Assembly: GCF_030544485.1 (NCBI RefSeq)
Contig: NZ_CP130610.1
Location: forward strand, 1,550,001 to 1,614,000
Direction: 5' to 3'
Length of the DNA: 64,000 nt
From: Halomonas sp. HAL1
GTDB lineage: Bacteria > Pseudomonadota > Gammaproteobacteria > Pseudomonadales > Halomonadaceae
Shown here: piece by piece, positions 39,490-50,262 of the stretch
Numbering within the stretch: position 1 is the first letter of the stretch
Layout: each line of letters starts with the position of its first letter
Made by a program: the position numbers and the translations under genes
Notes under the pieces: generated by a model
The model's database searches: none
Seen by the model: the letters and a program-made list of their open reading frames with translations, nothing else
What the model was told of the DNA's origin: nothing

Positions 39490-40878
39490 ATGGTTCAAGT
39501 AGCTAAGGGAGTAACGCTGGTTGTCGGGCTGGGGCTTTCCGGTCGGGCGATCTGCCGTCATTTAAGTCGCTTAGATGTACCTTACATGGTAGCGGACACG
39601 CGGGCCGAACCGCCGGGGCTTGATGATTTTCGCGCCGCGCATCCGGGGGTGGAAATTCACTGCGGCTCGCTTACTGAGCTGGACCTGCGCGATGTGGAAG
39701 AGGTAGTGGTAAGCCCTGGGCTTGACCCAAGAATGCCGGGCTTAAAAGAGCTGGCGGATCAGCTAAATCCTCGCACTGGGGAGCCGATGGTGGTGGGTGA
39801 GATGGCCCTGTTCGTGCGTGCCGCGAAGGCGCCCATTGCTGCTATCACCGGTTCTAATGCGAAGTCGACGGTGACCACACTGCTCGGTGAAATGGCAGCG
39901 GCGGCAGGCGTGAATGCGGCAGTGGGCGGTAATTTGGGCACCCCCGCGCTGGACTTGTTGGCCAGCCACCCGGATGCCGCGCTCTATATCCTTGAACTCT
40001 CGAGCTTTCAGCTGGAGACGACTCCTTGTCTGGGGGCGAGCTGTGCCGCGTTCCTGAACCTGTCCGAAGACCACCTTGATCGTCACGGTGATATGCAAGG
40101 TTATCGAGCTGCAAAACAGCGTATCTTTATCGGCGCCCAGCACGCGGTGGTGAATGGGGATGACCCTCTGACATGGCCTGACTATCCCGTTGACCAAGTG
40201 GCCTACTTTTCCCATGACGCTCCGGTGGAGGGCCAGTGGGGGCTGGCGCGTGATCAAGGTGAGTTAATGCTGATGCAGGGTGACACGCCCTGGTTGAGCA
40301 TTGACAAGTTACGCATGACTGGGCAGCACAATTACCTTAATGCACTGGCTGCGCTGGCGATGGGGCAGGCATTAGGGTTTGCAGCGGCGCCCATGTGTCG
40401 CGCACTGCGTGACTTTAAAGGGCTGGCACATCGCAGCGAAATGATAGCGCGTATCAACGATGTCACCTGGGTTAACGACACCAAGGGCACCAATGTGGGC
40501 GCTACTCTGGCGGCCATCAATGGCATTGGCGTTACGCTGGAAGGACGTTTGATTTTATTGGCCGGTGGGGTTGGCAAGGGCGCGGACTTTACCCCGTTGG
40601 CCGGGCCTTTGAAGAAGTGCGCGCGTCATGTGCTGCTGTTTGGGTTGGATGCTCCGCGATTGGCGGAGGCGTTGGATGGTCACGTAACGACTCAGCAAGT
40701 AGACGATCTAACTCAGGCCATGCAAGCAGCGTTTGAAATCGCTCAGCCTGGAGACTGCGTGCTGCTATCACCTGCCTGTGCAAGCCTGGATCAGTTTGCT
40801 AATTACCAAGAACGCGGCGAGGTATTTCGCCGCTGGGTGCACCAACAGGCAGCGTCCACTACTGGGGGAGCGTCATGA
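39490..40878 (+). CDS. murD: MurD, UDP-MurNAc-L-Ala:D-Glu ligase
   Basis: A 462-residue Mur ligase that adds D-glutamate to UDP-MurNAc-L-Ala. The N-terminal Rossmann domain reads VVGLGLSGRA. The ATP loop is ITGSNAKSTVTT, with alanine (Ala124) where Mur ligases usually have glycine in GxxGK[ST]. The remaining motifs (ELSSFQLE, NLSEDHLDRHG, VNDTKGTN) look intact. An SD (GAGGGAG) precedes the ATG. The stop overlaps ftsW (ATGA). Confidence 0.95.
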   Translation: MVQVAKGVTLVVGLGLSGRAICRHLSRLDVPYMVADTRAEPPGLDDFRAAHPGVEIHCGSLTELDLRDVEEVVVSPGLDPRMPGLKELADQLNPRTGEPMVVGEMALFVRAAKAPIAAITGSNAKSTVTTLLGEMAAAAGVNAAVGGNLGTPALDLLASHPDAALYILELSSFQLETTPCLGASCAAFLNLSEDHLDRHGDMQGYRAAKQRIFIGAQHAVVNGDDPLTWPDYPVDQVAYFSHDAPVEGQWGLARDQGELMLMQGDTPWLSIDKLRMTGQHNYLNALAALAMGQALGFAAAPMCRALRDFKGLAHRSEMIARINDVTWVNDTKGTNVGATLAAINGIGVTLEGRLILLAGGVGKGADFTPLAGPLKKCARHVLLFGLDAPRLAEALDGHVTTQQVDDLTQAMQAAFEIAQPGDCVLLSPACASLDQFANYQERGEVFRRWVHQQAASTTGGAS

Positions 40879-42056
40879 GCCGACTTCAGCGTCTGCGTAC
40901 TGTTCTTTCCACGCGGGATTTGCCCTGTGATATCTGGCTGGTGATGGCGGCAGTAGCCTTAGCGGGTTTGGGCTGGGTAATGGTGAGTTCGGCATCAATT
41001 GGCTTACTGGAAGATACTTACCACTACTCCCGCCAGCACGGCGTTTTCCTAGTACTCGCTATCATGGCATGTGTATTTATGCTCTGTGTGCCGCTGGAAG
41101 CCTGGCGCCAGAATGCTGCGCTTATTCTGCTTGCCTCTATCTTTCTGTTGGTTCTAGTACTGATTATTGGACAGGAAATTAACGGCAGTAAGCGCTGGAT
41201 AGCATTGCCGGGGCCATTGCCTAGTTTGCAGGTCTCTGAATTTGCCAAAATCGGGCTGATTTTTTATATGGCGGCGTTCATGTCGCGTTTTACTTATGAC
41301 CTGCGTCGCCGGGCGTTCAGTATGTGGCGCCCGCTTGCCGTGCTGGCAGTGCCTGTTGGGCTGCTTTTCTTAGCGCCTGATTTTGGCGGCATGGTGGTCT
41401 TTACCATTTGTGTGATTGGCATGCTGATGATGTGCGGTGCGTCGTTGGTGCTGTTAATGGGTAGCGGGTTGTTGCTAGGTTCTGGTGCGGTTGTGATGGT
41501 GTTGATTGAACCCTATCGGCTAGCGCGTTGGACCAGTTTTTTGGATCCCTGGGCCGATCAATTTGCGACTGGCTACCAATTAACCCAGGCGTTGATTGCT
41601 TTTGGGCGGGGCCATGTAACCGGTACGGGTCTGGGTAACAGCGTTCAGAAATTGCACTACCTGCCTGAGGCGCATACCGACTTTATCTTTGCGGTGATCG
41701 CCGAAGAGTTGGGTATGATCGGCGCGATTATTGTCGTGCTGCTGTTTACGCTATTTATTGCGCGCGCTATGTGGGTAGGGCGCAAAGCGGAGATGGCCGG
41801 GCATCTTTTTGGCGCTTATGTAAGTTACGGCATTGGGTTTGTTGTGGCTGCGCAGGCATTTATTAATATGGCGGTAAGTTCGGGGCTGTTGCCAACCAAA
41901 GGTTTAACATTGCCGCTAATGAGCTATGGCGGTTCTAGTCTATTGGTAACTGGCGTGATGGTGGGGCTGCTGCTGCGCACGGATGCCGAAACGCGTCATC
42001 GCCCCCGACGTGCGTCCACCCCGTATAAATCGCGCCATGAACCGCGTTTATCGTAA
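40875..42056 (+). CDS. ftsW: FtsW, septal peptidoglycan polymerase
   Basis: A 393-residue SEDS-family protein with about ten helices that polymerises glycan strands together with FtsI. Motifs include GSKRWIALPG, the RLARWTSFLDPWAD loop with the catalytic-type aspartate region, AHTDFIFAVIAEELG and LPLMSYGGSSL. It overlaps murD by 4 bp. Its C-terminal tail is short and basic. Confidence 0.96.
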   Translation: MSRLQRLRTVLSTRDLPCDIWLVMAAVALAGLGWVMVSSASIGLLEDTYHYSRQHGVFLVLAIMACVFMLCVPLEAWRQNAALILLASIFLLVLVLIIGQEINGSKRWIALPGPLPSLQVSEFAKIGLIFYMAAFMSRFTYDLRRRAFSMWRPLAVLAVPVGLLFLAPDFGGMVVFTICVIGMLMMCGASLVLLMGSGLLLGSGAVVMVLIEPYRLARWTSFLDPWADQFATGYQLTQALIAFGRGHVTGTGLGNSVQKLHYLPEAHTDFIFAVIAEELGMIGAIIVVLLFTLFIARAMWVGRKAEMAGHLFGAYVSYGIGFVVAAQAFINMAVSSGLLPTKGLTLPLMSYGGSSLLVTGVMVGLLLRTDAETRHRPRRASTPYKSRHEPRLS

Positions 42057-42089
42057 CGTTATGCCGCTTGGTGCTATCAGGAGTTTGAT

Positions 42090-43187
42090 GTGAAGACTAA
42101 TGTTAGGCGACGAGTGCTGATAATGGCAGGTGGCACCGGCGGCCATGTGTTCCCAGCGCTTTCACTCGCTAAAGCACTGCAGGCGCAGCAGGTGGATGTT
42201 GAGTGGCTGGGCAGCCCCAGAGGGATTGAGAACCGACTGGTGCCTGAAGCGGGTATTAAATTACATACTATTGCCATTAGCGGGCTACGCGGCAACGGCA
42301 TAGCCGGCTGGCTGAAGGCGCCGTTGAACCTCTCCCGTGCAGTCTTAGAAGCGCGGACGGTGATTCAAGAGTTCAAACCGCATGTTGTGGTTGGCCTGGG
42401 TGGTTTTGCCAGTGGCCCAGGCGGGTTAGCGGCTTGGTTGACACGTATCCCCCTGGTTATCCATGAACAGAACGCTGTGGCAGGGCTGACAAATCGCGTT
42501 TTATCGCGACTGGCTAAGCGTACCTACGCCGCCTTCCCAGAAGCCTTTGGCTCGCGCGCCGAAGTGATTGGTAATCCCGTACGTGACGATATTGCTGCCT
42601 TGGGTAGTACACCGCGGAATGTTGACGAGCTCTCTGCACGGCCACTGCGTCTGCTAGTGGTGGGGGGCTCGCTTGGCGCAGTGGCACTAAACGAACGCTT
42701 GGCGCCAGCGCTTGCTGCACTGCCTGTTGAGCAGCGACCCGAGGTCCGCCATCAGGCGGGTAATGATCGTGATGTTGCGACTGCCGAAAATTATCAGCAG
42801 CACGGCGTAAACGCTGAGGTTAGTCCCTTTATTGATGATATGGCTGCTGCTTATGAGTGGGCCGATTTAGTGGTATGCCGCTCTGGTGCGCTCACCGTGG
42901 CCGAGCTGGCTGCCGCCGCCAAGCCTTCACTGCTGGTGCCTTTTCCCTTTGCGGTCGATGACCATCAGCGTATCAACGCGCAGGTGTTAGTTAAGGCGGG
43001 CGCCGCCAAGTGCGTTGTACAGTCTGAGTTGACGGTTGAGCGTTTAAGCGACTTTTTAAATGAATTGCTCGTCCCCAATACCCTGGCTGCGATGGCGGCG
43101 AACGCCCGTCAGGCCGCGCATTTGGATGCGACTCAGCGCTTGGCTGAAGGGTGTTTGGCGATGATAAAGCTAGGAGATTCTGCGTGA
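42090..43187 (+). CDS. murG: MurG, lipid II-forming GlcNAc transferase
   Basis: A 365-residue GT-B glycosyltransferase that adds GlcNAc to lipid I. The glycine-rich loops [13 protein letters not shown] and [12 protein letters not shown] are visible, with the donor-site [14 protein letters not shown]. The start is GTG at 42090, with AGGAG 6-7 bases upstream; an ATG at 42088 is out of frame. Its stop overlaps the murC GTG (GTGA). Confidence 0.96.
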   Translation: MKTNVRRRVLIMAGGTGGHVFPALSLAKALQAQQVDVEWLGSPRGIENRLVPEAGIKLHTIAISGLRGNGIAGWLKAPLNLSRAVLEARTVIQEFKPHVVVGLGGFASGPGGLAAWLTRIPLVIHEQNAVAGLTNRVLSRLAKRTYAAFPEAFGSRAEVIGNPVRDDIAALGSTPRNVDELSARPLRLLVVGGSLGAVALNERLAPALAALPVEQRPEVRHQAGNDRDVATAENYQQHGVNAEVSPFIDDMAAAYEWADLVVCRSGALTVAELAAAAKPSLLVPFPFAVDDHQRINAQVLVKAGAAKCVVQSELTVERLSDFLNELLVPNTLAAMAANARQAAHLDATQRLAEGCLAMIKLGDSA

Positions 43188-44653
43188 TCGATAAAGACAA
43201 ACCCACGGCACCCTCACGTGGCACTCCCGCTGGCCCAGGCATGCGTCGCATTCGACGCATTCATTTTGTGGGTATAGGTGGCGCCGGTATGTGCGGTATC
43301 GCAGAGGTGCTAGCCAACCAGGGCTACATCGTCAGCGGTAGTGATATGAAAAACTCTTCAGTCGTAGAGCGGCTGCGCCAATGCGGTGTATGCGTGGCGA
43401 TCGGTCATGCTGAAGAAAACGTAGAAAGCGCCGACGTGGTGGTGGTGTCTAGCGCAATCGATGAAACCAACCCTGAAATTCGCTGGGCCCACGAGCATCG
43501 TGTACCGGTCGTGCGCCGGGCTGAGATGCTCGCCGAGCTGATGCGCTTCCGTCACGGTATTGCCGTGGCGGGTACCCATGGTAAAACCACCACGACCAGT
43601 TTGACGGCGACGCTGCTGGCAGAGGGGGGGTTAGACCCGACCTTTGTTATCGGCGGCAAGCTGACCAGCGCCGGTACTAATGCTCGCCTGGGCGAGGGCG
43701 ACTATCTTGTTGCCGAAGCCGATGAGTCCGATGCCTCATTTCTGCACCTGCAGCCAATGGTATCCATCGTTACCAATATCGATGCTGACCATATGGCGAC
43801 CTATGGCGGTGATTTTGAGCGGCTGAAAAGTACCTTTATCGAATTTCTGCATAATCTACCGTTTTATGGCCTGGCGGTGCTGTGTATCGATGACCCGCAT
43901 GTCCGTGTGCTGTGCGATCAGGTGAAGCGGCAATTTGTGACCTATGGGTTTGATAGCGATGCTGACTATCGCATTGTCGATTTTGCCCAGCGCGAAGGAG
44001 AAGTTTCGTTTACTGCGTTACGCCCAGGTGGCGCTGAGCCGCTAGCGGTACGCTTGGCCATGCCTGGGCGGCACAATGCTCTCAACGCCATGGCGGCCAT
44101 TGTGGTGGCTACTGATGCAGGCGTCAGCGATAGTGCAATTTTGAGTGGGTTGGCGAGCTTTGCAGGCGTGGGTCGTCGGTTTCAGGTGCATGGGCATTTC
44201 CCTGCACCTAAAGGCGGCGGCGACATCATGCTGGTGGATGACTACGGTCACCATCCGCGTGAAGTCGACATGGTTATTCAGGCCGTTCGCGCTGGGTGGC
44301 CCGAGCGCCGCCTGGTGATGCTTTACCAACCCCATCGCTATAGCCGTACCCGCGATTTGTATGAAGACTTTGTACGCGTACTTTCCCAAGTCGATACGTT
44401 GGTGCTGCTCGATGTTTACAGCGCCGGTGAAGCTATTATTCCTGGTGCCGAGGGAAGGACCCTGGCCGGGTCGATTCGCCAGCGCGGAGAAGTCGATCCA
44501 CTCTTTGTCGAGCATAAGCACGAGTTACCGGTGCTGTTAGCCAATGTGTTACGGCCAGGCGATATTTTAATTACCCAGGGTGCTGGTGATGTGGGGGGGA
44601 TTTCCCTGCGTCTGGCACAGGCACAGCTAGCGATGAACGAGGTAGACTTGTGA
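43184..44653 (+). CDS. murC: MurC, UDP-MurNAc:L-Ala ligase
   Basis: A 489-residue Mur ligase that adds the first L-alanine to UDP-MurNAc. It shows [17 protein letters not shown], the ATP loop [12 protein letters not shown] and [10 protein letters not shown]. The start is taken as GTG 43184, with TAGGAG seven bases upstream and overlap with the murG stop; an ATG at 43151 lies inside murG and adds residues unlike the family. The stop overlaps the ddl GTG in the same way. Confidence 0.95.
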   Translation: MIDKDKPTAPSRGTPAGPGMRRIRRIHFVGIGGAGMCGIAEVLANQGYIVSGSDMKNSSVVERLRQCGVCVAIGHAEENVESADVVVVSSAIDETNPEIRWAHEHRVPVVRRAEMLAELMRFRHGIAVAGTHGKTTTTSLTATLLAEGGLDPTFVIGGKLTSAGTNARLGEGDYLVAEADESDASFLHLQPMVSIVTNIDADHMATYGGDFERLKSTFIEFLHNLPFYGLAVLCIDDPHVRVLCDQVKRQFVTYGFDSDADYRIVDFAQREGEVSFTALRPGGAEPLAVRLAMPGRHNALNAMAAIVVATDAGVSDSAILSGLASFAGVGRRFQVHGHFPAPKGGGDIMLVDDYGHHPREVDMVIQAVRAGWPERRLVMLYQPHRYSRTRDLYEDFVRVLSQVDTLVLLDVYSAGEAIIPGAEGRTLAGSIRQRGEVDPLFVEHKHELPVLLANVLRPGDILITQGAGDVGGISLRLAQAQLAMNEVDL

Positions 44654-45591
44654 GCGTTGACGTAACAACCCCTGAGTCGCATGGAAAAGTCGTTGTCGTT
44701 TACGGCGGTACGTCTGCTGAACGCGAGGTATCGCTTAAAAGCGGGGCGGCAATACTTGAGGCCCTTCAGCGTAAGGGCGTCGATGCCTGTGGTTATGACC
44801 CCCGCGAAAGCGGCCTGGTGGGATTAGAGCAGTTGGCTCCTTCAGTGGTCTTCGTTGCCTTGCATGGGCGCGGCGGTGAAGACGGCACGCTGCAGGGGGC
44901 GTTGGAGTTACTCAATATCCCTTACACCGGTAGCGGAGTGCTCGCTTCAGCGCTGGGCATGGATAAGCAGCGCACCAAGCAGGTATGGAGTGCGGTTGGC
45001 TTGCCGACACCCGAGAGCATCATGCTGGATGCCGGTTCGGATTGGTCAGCCGTGGTCGCCCGGCTTGGCTTGCCGCTGATTGTGAAGCCCGTGCATGAAG
45101 GCTCAACGCTAGGTATTAGCATTGTCAAAAGTCAGGCGGCGCTTGAGGCTGCGTATCACGAGGCGGCGCAGTTCGACGCACGCGTAATGGCAGAGCGCTT
45201 TATCGTCGGCGACGAGTACACGGTCGCGCTGCTGGGTAGCCAGGTATTGCCAGCGATTCGCGTTGAAGTGCCGGGCGGTTTCTACGACTACGAAGCGAAA
45301 TATATCGCCAATACCACTCAATACCATTTGCCGTGTGGGCTGCCCACGGAGCAGGAGGCGGCGTTAGCGGATATATGCCAACAGGCGTTTGCCGCGATTG
45401 GCGGCGTTGGCTGGGGGCGAGTGGATGTCATGCGCGATAGCGAAGGGCGTTTCTGGCTGCTGGAAGTTAATACCGTGCCTGGGATGACCGACCATAGCTT
45501 GGTTCCCCAGGCAGCGGCACATGCGGGTATCTCATTTGACGAGCTAGTGATGGAAATTTTGAATACCGCTGGCAGGCAGTTATCGCTATGA
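44650..45591 (+). CDS. ddlB: D-alanine--D-alanine ligase (DdlB type)
   Basis: A 313-residue ATP-grasp enzyme that joins two D-alanines. Family features are [48 protein letters not shown] and [17 protein letters not shown]. It starts with GTG at 44650, overlapping the murC stop as GTGA. The position between murC and ftsQ is that of ddlB in E. coli and pseudomonads. Confidence 0.96.
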   Translation: MSVDVTTPESHGKVVVVYGGTSAEREVSLKSGAAILEALQRKGVDACGYDPRESGLVGLEQLAPSVVFVALHGRGGEDGTLQGALELLNIPYTGSGVLASALGMDKQRTKQVWSAVGLPTPESIMLDAGSDWSAVVARLGLPLIVKPVHEGSTLGISIVKSQAALEAAYHEAAQFDARVMAERFIVGDEYTVALLGSQVLPAIRVEVPGGFYDYEAKYIANTTQYHLPCGLPTEQEAALADICQQAFAAIGGVGWGRVDVMRDSEGRFWLLEVNTVPGMTDHSLVPQAAAHAGISFDELVMEILNTAGRQLSL

Positions 45592-45615
45592 CGAGTTTGT
45601 TATGAAGGGTGCCTT

Positions 45616-46329
45616 ATGAAAAGGCGTAATGCCTGGTTGGGCGTTATTCTATTAGCCTTGCTGATGGGCGCCGGTGGCCGGGCGCTTTGGTTGTGGCTAG
45701 ACCGCCCGATTGAGCGGGTGTCAATTCGCGGTGAATGGGAATATGTCAGCGCTGACTATCTGCGTACCCAATTGGCGCCCTTGGTGGTCGATGCCACCTG
45801 GCTTTCGGCGGATCTGGGTGAGCTGCGCGACCGCGCTTTGCAAGTGGGCTGGTTAAATGAAGTGCGTATTACCCGTGAGTGGCCCAATGCGTTAGTCTTT
45901 GAACTAATTGAACAACAGCCGGTCGCACGCTGGAATGATGATTTTTTACTTAACCCAGAAGGCGAGCCTTTCGCATTTGCCCCCTTAAACCCGCCCTCAG
46001 GTTTGCCTGATTTGGCCGGTCCCGGCGGTAGCAGTGAAGAAGTGTTAACCTATTATCATCGTCTAAAGCGTCACTTTGAGCAGTTATCGCTTGATCTTAC
46101 GCAACTCCGTTTAGAGCCACGCGGCGCATGGCGGCTGCAATTAAATGAAGGCGCTTGGGTGATGTTAGGACGTCGGCAGCATGAAGTCCGTTTGGCACGT
46201 TTATCGGCTTCATGGCAACGCGAGTTGAATTCGCTAAGCGAGCAAATTCGCTATATAGATCTGCGTTACCCTAATGGTGTCGCTGTCGCTTGGCACGGAG
46301 AAAGTGAATTTGCTGTGCAAGATGAGTAA
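45616..46329 (+). CDS. ftsQ: FtsQ, division protein
   Basis: A 237-residue bitopic division protein that binds FtsB and FtsL. After a short basic N-terminus there is one helix (about 7-27, AWLGVILLALLMGAGGRALWLWL), a POTRA domain (IERVSIRGEWEYVSADYLRTQL, cited by its ends IERVSIRG and YLRTQL) and the beta domain (VMLGRRQHEVRLARL, YIDLRYPNGVAVAW). It is somewhat shorter than E. coli FtsQ (276). Unusually, 313 bp separate it from ftsA. Confidence 0.93.
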   Translation: MKRRNAWLGVILLALLMGAGGRALWLWLDRPIERVSIRGEWEYVSADYLRTQLAPLVVDATWLSADLGELRDRALQVGWLNEVRITREWPNALVFELIEQQPVARWNDDFLLNPEGEPFAFAPLNPPSGLPDLAGPGGSSEEVLTYYHRLKRHFEQLSLDLTQLRLEPRGAWRLQLNEGAWVMLGRRQHEVRLARLSASWQRELNSLSEQIRYIDLRYPNGVAVAWHGESEFAVQDE

Positions 46330-46642
46330 CTCTTCTATTACTTGATGCAAATAAGGTGTAAAAGTGAGTGGTTGCCATCGTTGAAAAAGCCAATAATCGG
46401 CTTTAAATTGCTTTCTATGCCTATTATTGTGGGTTGATGCTAGTCGTATTGCGACTATTGTTTCTATACTATGGGCCAGACGCTGGTTAAGTGGTTTTTA
46501 ATTTCAGCTATTTGTAATTAGTGAGTGTCAGAAAAAACCACTGTTTATTTTGGATAGCACGCTTTCAATGTTAAGCGCTGGATTAAGCGGCACCCAATTA
46601 ATATTTATTTTTTAACAATCACGCAAGGAGATTTCCCGACTC
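46330..46642 (+). promoter_or_regulatory. AT-rich ftsQ-ftsA intergenic region
   Basis: These 313 bp are clearly more AT-rich than the flanking genes and hold no convincing ORF. Visible elements are a weak hairpin AAAGCC/GGCTTT (46386-46404), a 6-bp inverted repeat TAGTCG/CGACTA (46441-46457), a -10-like TATACT (46465-46470) without a matching -35, and a strong SD AAGGAG (46625-46630) 12 bases before the ftsA ATG. It may carry a separate ftsA-ftsZ promoter. Confidence 0.5.
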
Positions 46643-47932
46643 ATGGCAGGCTCACCCAACGCATCCAATATGGTGGTCGGGCTGGACATTGGAACGTCCA
46701 AGGTCGTCGCGATAGTCGGTCAACCCACCGATGACGGCGGAATTGAAATTGCCGGTATTGGTTCGCACCCTTCGCGTGGTATGAAGCGTGGTGTTGTGAT
46801 CAATATTGAATCAACGGTGCAGTCTATCCAGCGCGCAGTTGAAGAAGCCGAGTTGATGGCTGGCTGTGATATCCATTCAGTATATGTTGGCGTGGCCGGT
46901 AGTCATATCAGTTCAATGAACTCTGACGGTGTTGTTGCTATTAAAGAGCGTGAAGTGACACCTTCTGATATTGAGCGCGTTATTGATTCTGCTCGGGCGC
47001 GCGCTATTTCTGAAGGCCAGCGGGTATTGCATGTATTGCCCCAAGAGTTTTCGATTGATGCTCAGGGGGGGATTCGCGAGCCGCTAGGCATGTCCGGGGT
47101 GCGCTTGGAAGCTCAAGTGCATTTAGTGACGGCCGCCTTAAACGCAGTGCAGAATATAGAGAAATGCGTACGTCGCTGCGGGCTAGAGGTAGATGCTATT
47201 ATTCTGGAGCAGCTAGCCTCAAGCATGGCAGTGCTGACAGAGGATGAGCGTGAGCTGGGCGTCTGTATGGTGGATATCGGCGGCGGCACGACTGATATGG
47301 CTATTTTCAGTGAAGGCGCCATACGTCACACGGCGGTTATACCTATTGCTGGTGACCAAGTGACTAACGATATTGCCATGGCCCTGCGAACGCCAACCCA
47401 ACACGCTGAAGAGATTAAAGTTAAATACGCTTGCGCGCTAACTCACTTAGCGTCAAGCGATGAAATGATTAAAGTACCTAGCGTAGGTGATCGACCTGCG
47501 CGTGATCTATCGCGCCAAGCACTGGCTGAAGTGGTAGAGCCGCGCTACGAAGAGCTATTTACGCTAGTAAGAGATGAATTGCGCCGAAGTGGCTATGAAG
47601 ACATGGTGGCTGCTGGGATTGTACTTACCGGTGGAACCTCGCGCATGGAAGGGGTTAGCGAATTGGCGGAAGAGATTTTTCATATGCCGGTTCGCATCGC
47701 ATGTCCGCAGAATGTAAGAGGTTTGGCGGACGTGGTTCGTAACCCAATTTATGCGACGGGCGTAGGTCTGCTGCATTATGCCTTGCAGGAAACGCGTTAT
47801 GGGCAAGGCCTAAAAAACCACGGGGGAGTGGTTGCTGCCCATAAGGGGCGCAATGAGCTTTCCCGGCGTGATATCAAGGAAGACCATTCGGCGCTGGCTA
47901 GAATTAAAGGCTGGTTCAAAGGAAATTTCTGA
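46643..47932 (+). CDS. ftsA: FtsA, actin-like division protein
   Basis: A 429-residue actin-like ATPase that tethers FtsZ to the membrane. Features are the phosphate-1 loop [16 protein letters not shown], the SHI/1C domain region, [13 protein letters not shown] and [12 protein letters not shown], and the amphipathic C-terminal membrane-targeting helix ending [11 protein letters not shown]. It precedes ftsZ by 34 bp, the standard pair. Confidence 0.97.
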   Translation: MAGSPNASNMVVGLDIGTSKVVAIVGQPTDDGGIEIAGIGSHPSRGMKRGVVINIESTVQSIQRAVEEAELMAGCDIHSVYVGVAGSHISSMNSDGVVAIKEREVTPSDIERVIDSARARAISEGQRVLHVLPQEFSIDAQGGIREPLGMSGVRLEAQVHLVTAALNAVQNIEKCVRRCGLEVDAIILEQLASSMAVLTEDERELGVCMVDIGGGTTDMAIFSEGAIRHTAVIPIAGDQVTNDIAMALRTPTQHAEEIKVKYACALTHLASSDEMIKVPSVGDRPARDLSRQALAEVVEPRYEELFTLVRDELRRSGYEDMVAAGIVLTGGTSRMEGVSELAEEIFHMPVRIACPQNVRGLADVVRNPIYATGVGLLHYALQETRYGQGLKNHGGVVAAHKGRNELSRRDIKEDHSALARIKGWFKGNF

Positions 47933-47966
47933 CAGGGCCGCAAGCGCGGTTCAGGAGACGGGGCTT

Positions 47967-49142
47967 ATGTTCGAATTGGTAGATAACGCACCCTCGAGCA
48001 GTGCGGTCATCAAAGTGGTTGGTGTTGGCGGCGGTGGCGGCAATGCTGTTAACCACATGGTCGAAAGCAATATTGAAGGCGTTGAGTTTATCTGCGCTAA
48101 CACTGACGCTCAGGCGCTTAAACGCTGTTCAGCAAAAACCGTGCTGCAGCTGGGTAGCGAAATCACTAAAGGATTAGGCGCAGGTGCCAATCCCGACGTG
48201 GGACGCCAGGCGGCTATGGAAGACCGTGAGCGTATCGCGGAATTGCTGGTAGGCGCTGATATGGTGTTTATCACTGCTGGCATGGGCGGGGGTACCGGCA
48301 CTGGTGGTGCTCCTGTAGTGGCACAGGTCGCCAAAGAGCTAGGGATTCTCACCGTCGCGGTGGTGACTCGCCCCTTCCCCTTTGAAGGGCCGAAGCGAAT
48401 GCGTGCCGCTGAGGAGGGCATGAAAGAGCTTTCCGAGCATGTTGATTCGTTGATCACTATCCCTAACGAGAAGCTGCTTTCCGTGCTGGGCAAAAATGCG
48501 ACATTGCTAACGGCTTTCAGTGCGGCTAACGACGTGCTGCTGGGCGCTGTGCAAGGTATCGCAGAGCTGATTACCAGCCCAGGTATCATTAACGTCGATT
48601 TTGCTGATGTTCGCACCGTGATGTCTGAAATGGGCATGGCGATGATGGGTACCGGTGGGGCGACGGGCGAGAATCGTGCTCGTGAAGCTGCCGAAAAAGC
48701 CATTCGCAGCCCGTTGCTGGAAGATATCGATCTTCATGGCGCACGGGGTATTCTGGTCAACATCACCGCTGGCCCTGACTTGTCCATCGGCGAATTCAAT
48801 GACGTCGGTGCCACTGTTCAAGAGTTTGCGTCTCCGGATGCAACTATAGTGGTGGGCACCTCCATAGATATGGAAATGTCCGACGAGCTACGTGTAACCG
48901 TTGTGGCTGCTGGTTTAGATGGGCAAAAACCTAAGGCTTCTTCGCGCGAGCCTGCCCGTCGGTCAGCCGCAGAATCCTCGGATTACCGCAAGCTACAACA
49001 GCCAACGGTAATGCGTCAGCAGGCGACAGCGCGCGCTGAAGCAACCGAAACTGCCGCTAAACCTCGTCCTGAAAAGCGTCGCTCTACTGAAGCCGATGAC
49101 TATTTGGACATCCCCGCGTTTTTACGCCGTCAGGCGGATTGA
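47967..49142 (+). CDS. ftsZ: FtsZ, tubulin-like division GTPase
   Basis: A 391-residue tubulin homologue that forms the Z ring. The GTP signature [12 protein letters not shown], the N-terminal [16 protein letters not shown] and the T7 loop NVDFADVR are visible. A variable linker (about 320-375) leads to the conserved C-terminal peptide [15 protein letters not shown] that binds FtsA and ZipA. The frame extends upstream into ftsA, but the ATG at 47967 has AGGAG at a 9-base spacing. Confidence 0.98.
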   Translation: MFELVDNAPSSSAVIKVVGVGGGGGNAVNHMVESNIEGVEFICANTDAQALKRCSAKTVLQLGSEITKGLGAGANPDVGRQAAMEDRERIAELLVGADMVFITAGMGGGTGTGGAPVVAQVAKELGILTVAVVTRPFPFEGPKRMRAAEEGMKELSEHVDSLITIPNEKLLSVLGKNATLLTAFSAANDVLLGAVQGIAELITSPGIINVDFADVRTVMSEMGMAMMGTGGATGENRAREAAEKAIRSPLLEDIDLHGARGILVNITAGPDLSIGEFNDVGATVQEFASPDATIVVGTSIDMEMSDELRVTVVAAGLDGQKPKASSREPARRSAAESSDYRKLQQPTVMRQQATARAEATETAAKPRPEKRRSTEADDYLDIPAFLRRQAD

Positions 49143-49172
49143 TTCTACAAAACAGCTTTATTGCAACAGTTG

Positions 49173-49201
49173 GCGAGCGTTTTATTGGCTAAAACGCTCG
49201 C
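49173..49201 (+). terminator. Perfect 12-bp hairpin between ftsZ and lpxC
   Basis: GCGAGCGTTTTA (49173-49184) and TAAAACGCTCGC (49190-49201) are perfect inverted repeats with a 5-base loop. The following TTGCTGTT is only moderately T-rich, so this may be a partial terminator or attenuator that lowers lpxC transcription from the dcw promoters. It could also be an RNA processing site. Confidence 0.55.
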
Positions 49202-49276
49202 TTGCTGTTAAAGTGAACACTGTTTGATAACTTTTTCTCTACGGTCACTGCCGTCACCAGAGTTCGATTACTGCCC

Positions 49277-50188
49277 ATGATCAGACAACGCACCCTACAA
49301 AACGTCATTCGCGCCACCGGAGTGGGCCTGCATTCTGGCAAAAAAGTCCACTTAGCGTTGCGTCCGGCGCCCGCCAATACTGGGATTGTGTTTGTTAGAA
49401 CCGATCTGGATCCTGTCGTACACGTGCCAGCGCGCGCTGAATTGGTTGAAGATACCAAGCTGTGTACAGCACTCTCCAATAATGGGGTTAAGGTTGCTAC
49501 CGTTGAGCACCTTATGTCGGCTTTTGCAGGGCTGGGGATTGATAACGCTTATGTGGACGTAAGCGAACCTGAAGTGCCGATTATGGATGGAAGTGCTAGC
49601 CCGTTTGTATTTTTGATTCAGTCAGCGGGTATTTTGGAACAGGATGCTGCGAAGAAATTTATTCGCATCAAGCATCGTGTAGCGGTTACCGATGGTGATA
49701 AAGAGGCTGTTTTCTTGCCCCACCAAGGTTTTAAAGTCTCGTTTGCGATTGATTTTGACCACCCCGTTTTTGAACAGCAGAAACAGACGGCGCTGATCGA
49801 TTTTTCGACCACATCTTTTGTCAAAGAAGTGTCGCGCGCGCGTACCTTTGGTTTTATGCGTGATTTAGAGTTTTTACGCTCTAACAATTTGGCATTAGGC
49901 GGCAGTTTAGACAATGCGATCGTGGTAGACGATTACCGCATTGTTAACGAAGGTGGTTTGCGCTACGAAGATGAGTTCGTCAAGCATAAAGTATTAGATG
50001 CCATCGGGGATTTATACCAGTTGGGTTACAGTCTGATTGGTGAGTTTCGTGGTGTTAAGTCAGGACATGCGCTGAATAATCAGCTGTGTCGTGAGCTGAT
50101 GGCTCAGCCTGACGCTTATGAAATAGTGACGTTTGAAGAAGATAAGGCCGTGGCGCCGATCTCTTATGCTGCGCCCGCAATGGCATAA
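49277..50188 (+). CDS. lpxC: LpxC, UDP-3-O-acyl-GlcNAc deacetylase
   Basis: A 303-residue zinc deacetylase, the committed step of lipid A synthesis. Zinc ligands H78 (VEHLMSAF), H237 and D241 (HKVLD) and the catalytic-region H264 (SGHALN) are visible. Its place after ftsZ at the end of the dcw cluster is conserved. In E. coli LpxC is degraded by FtsH through its C-terminal tail; here the tail ends in hydrophobic and small residues (ISYAAPAMA). Confidence 0.97.
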   Translation: MIRQRTLQNVIRATGVGLHSGKKVHLALRPAPANTGIVFVRTDLDPVVHVPARAELVEDTKLCTALSNNGVKVATVEHLMSAFAGLGIDNAYVDVSEPEVPIMDGSASPFVFLIQSAGILEQDAAKKFIRIKHRVAVTDGDKEAVFLPHQGFKVSFAIDFDHPVFEQQKQTALIDFSTTSFVKEVSRARTFGFMRDLEFLRSNNLALGGSLDNAIVVDDYRIVNEGGLRYEDEFVKHKVLDAIGDLYQLGYSLIGEFRGVKSGHALNNQLCRELMAQPDAYEIVTFEEDKAVAPISYAAPAMA

Positions 50189-50190
50189 TA

Positions 50191-50214
50191 TAGCCGCTTA
50201 TAGAAAAGCGGCTA
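50191..50214 (+). terminator. Hairpin directly after lpxC
   Basis: TAGCCGCTT (50191-50199) and AAGCGGCTA (50206-50214) form a perfect 9-bp stem with a 6-base loop, two bases after the lpxC stop. The tail TTAGCTAAT is weak in T. A second, stronger hairpin follows at 50263. Confidence 0.45.
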
Positions 50215-50262
50215 TTAGCTAATAAGGTAGTCCGAAGAGTTATCGTAGCAATGGTAATATCA

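Noticed and set aside
39763..40257. 164-codon antisense ORF within murD
   Set aside because: High-GC shadow of a strongly conserved gene with no supporting start signals.
44042..44521. 159-codon antisense ORF within murC
   Set aside because: Shadow frame; murC motifs on the plus strand explain the sequence.
48110..48703. 197-codon antisense ORF within ftsZ
   Set aside because: Shadow frame of ftsZ, rich in Ser/Ala/Pro as expected from reversed high-GC codons.
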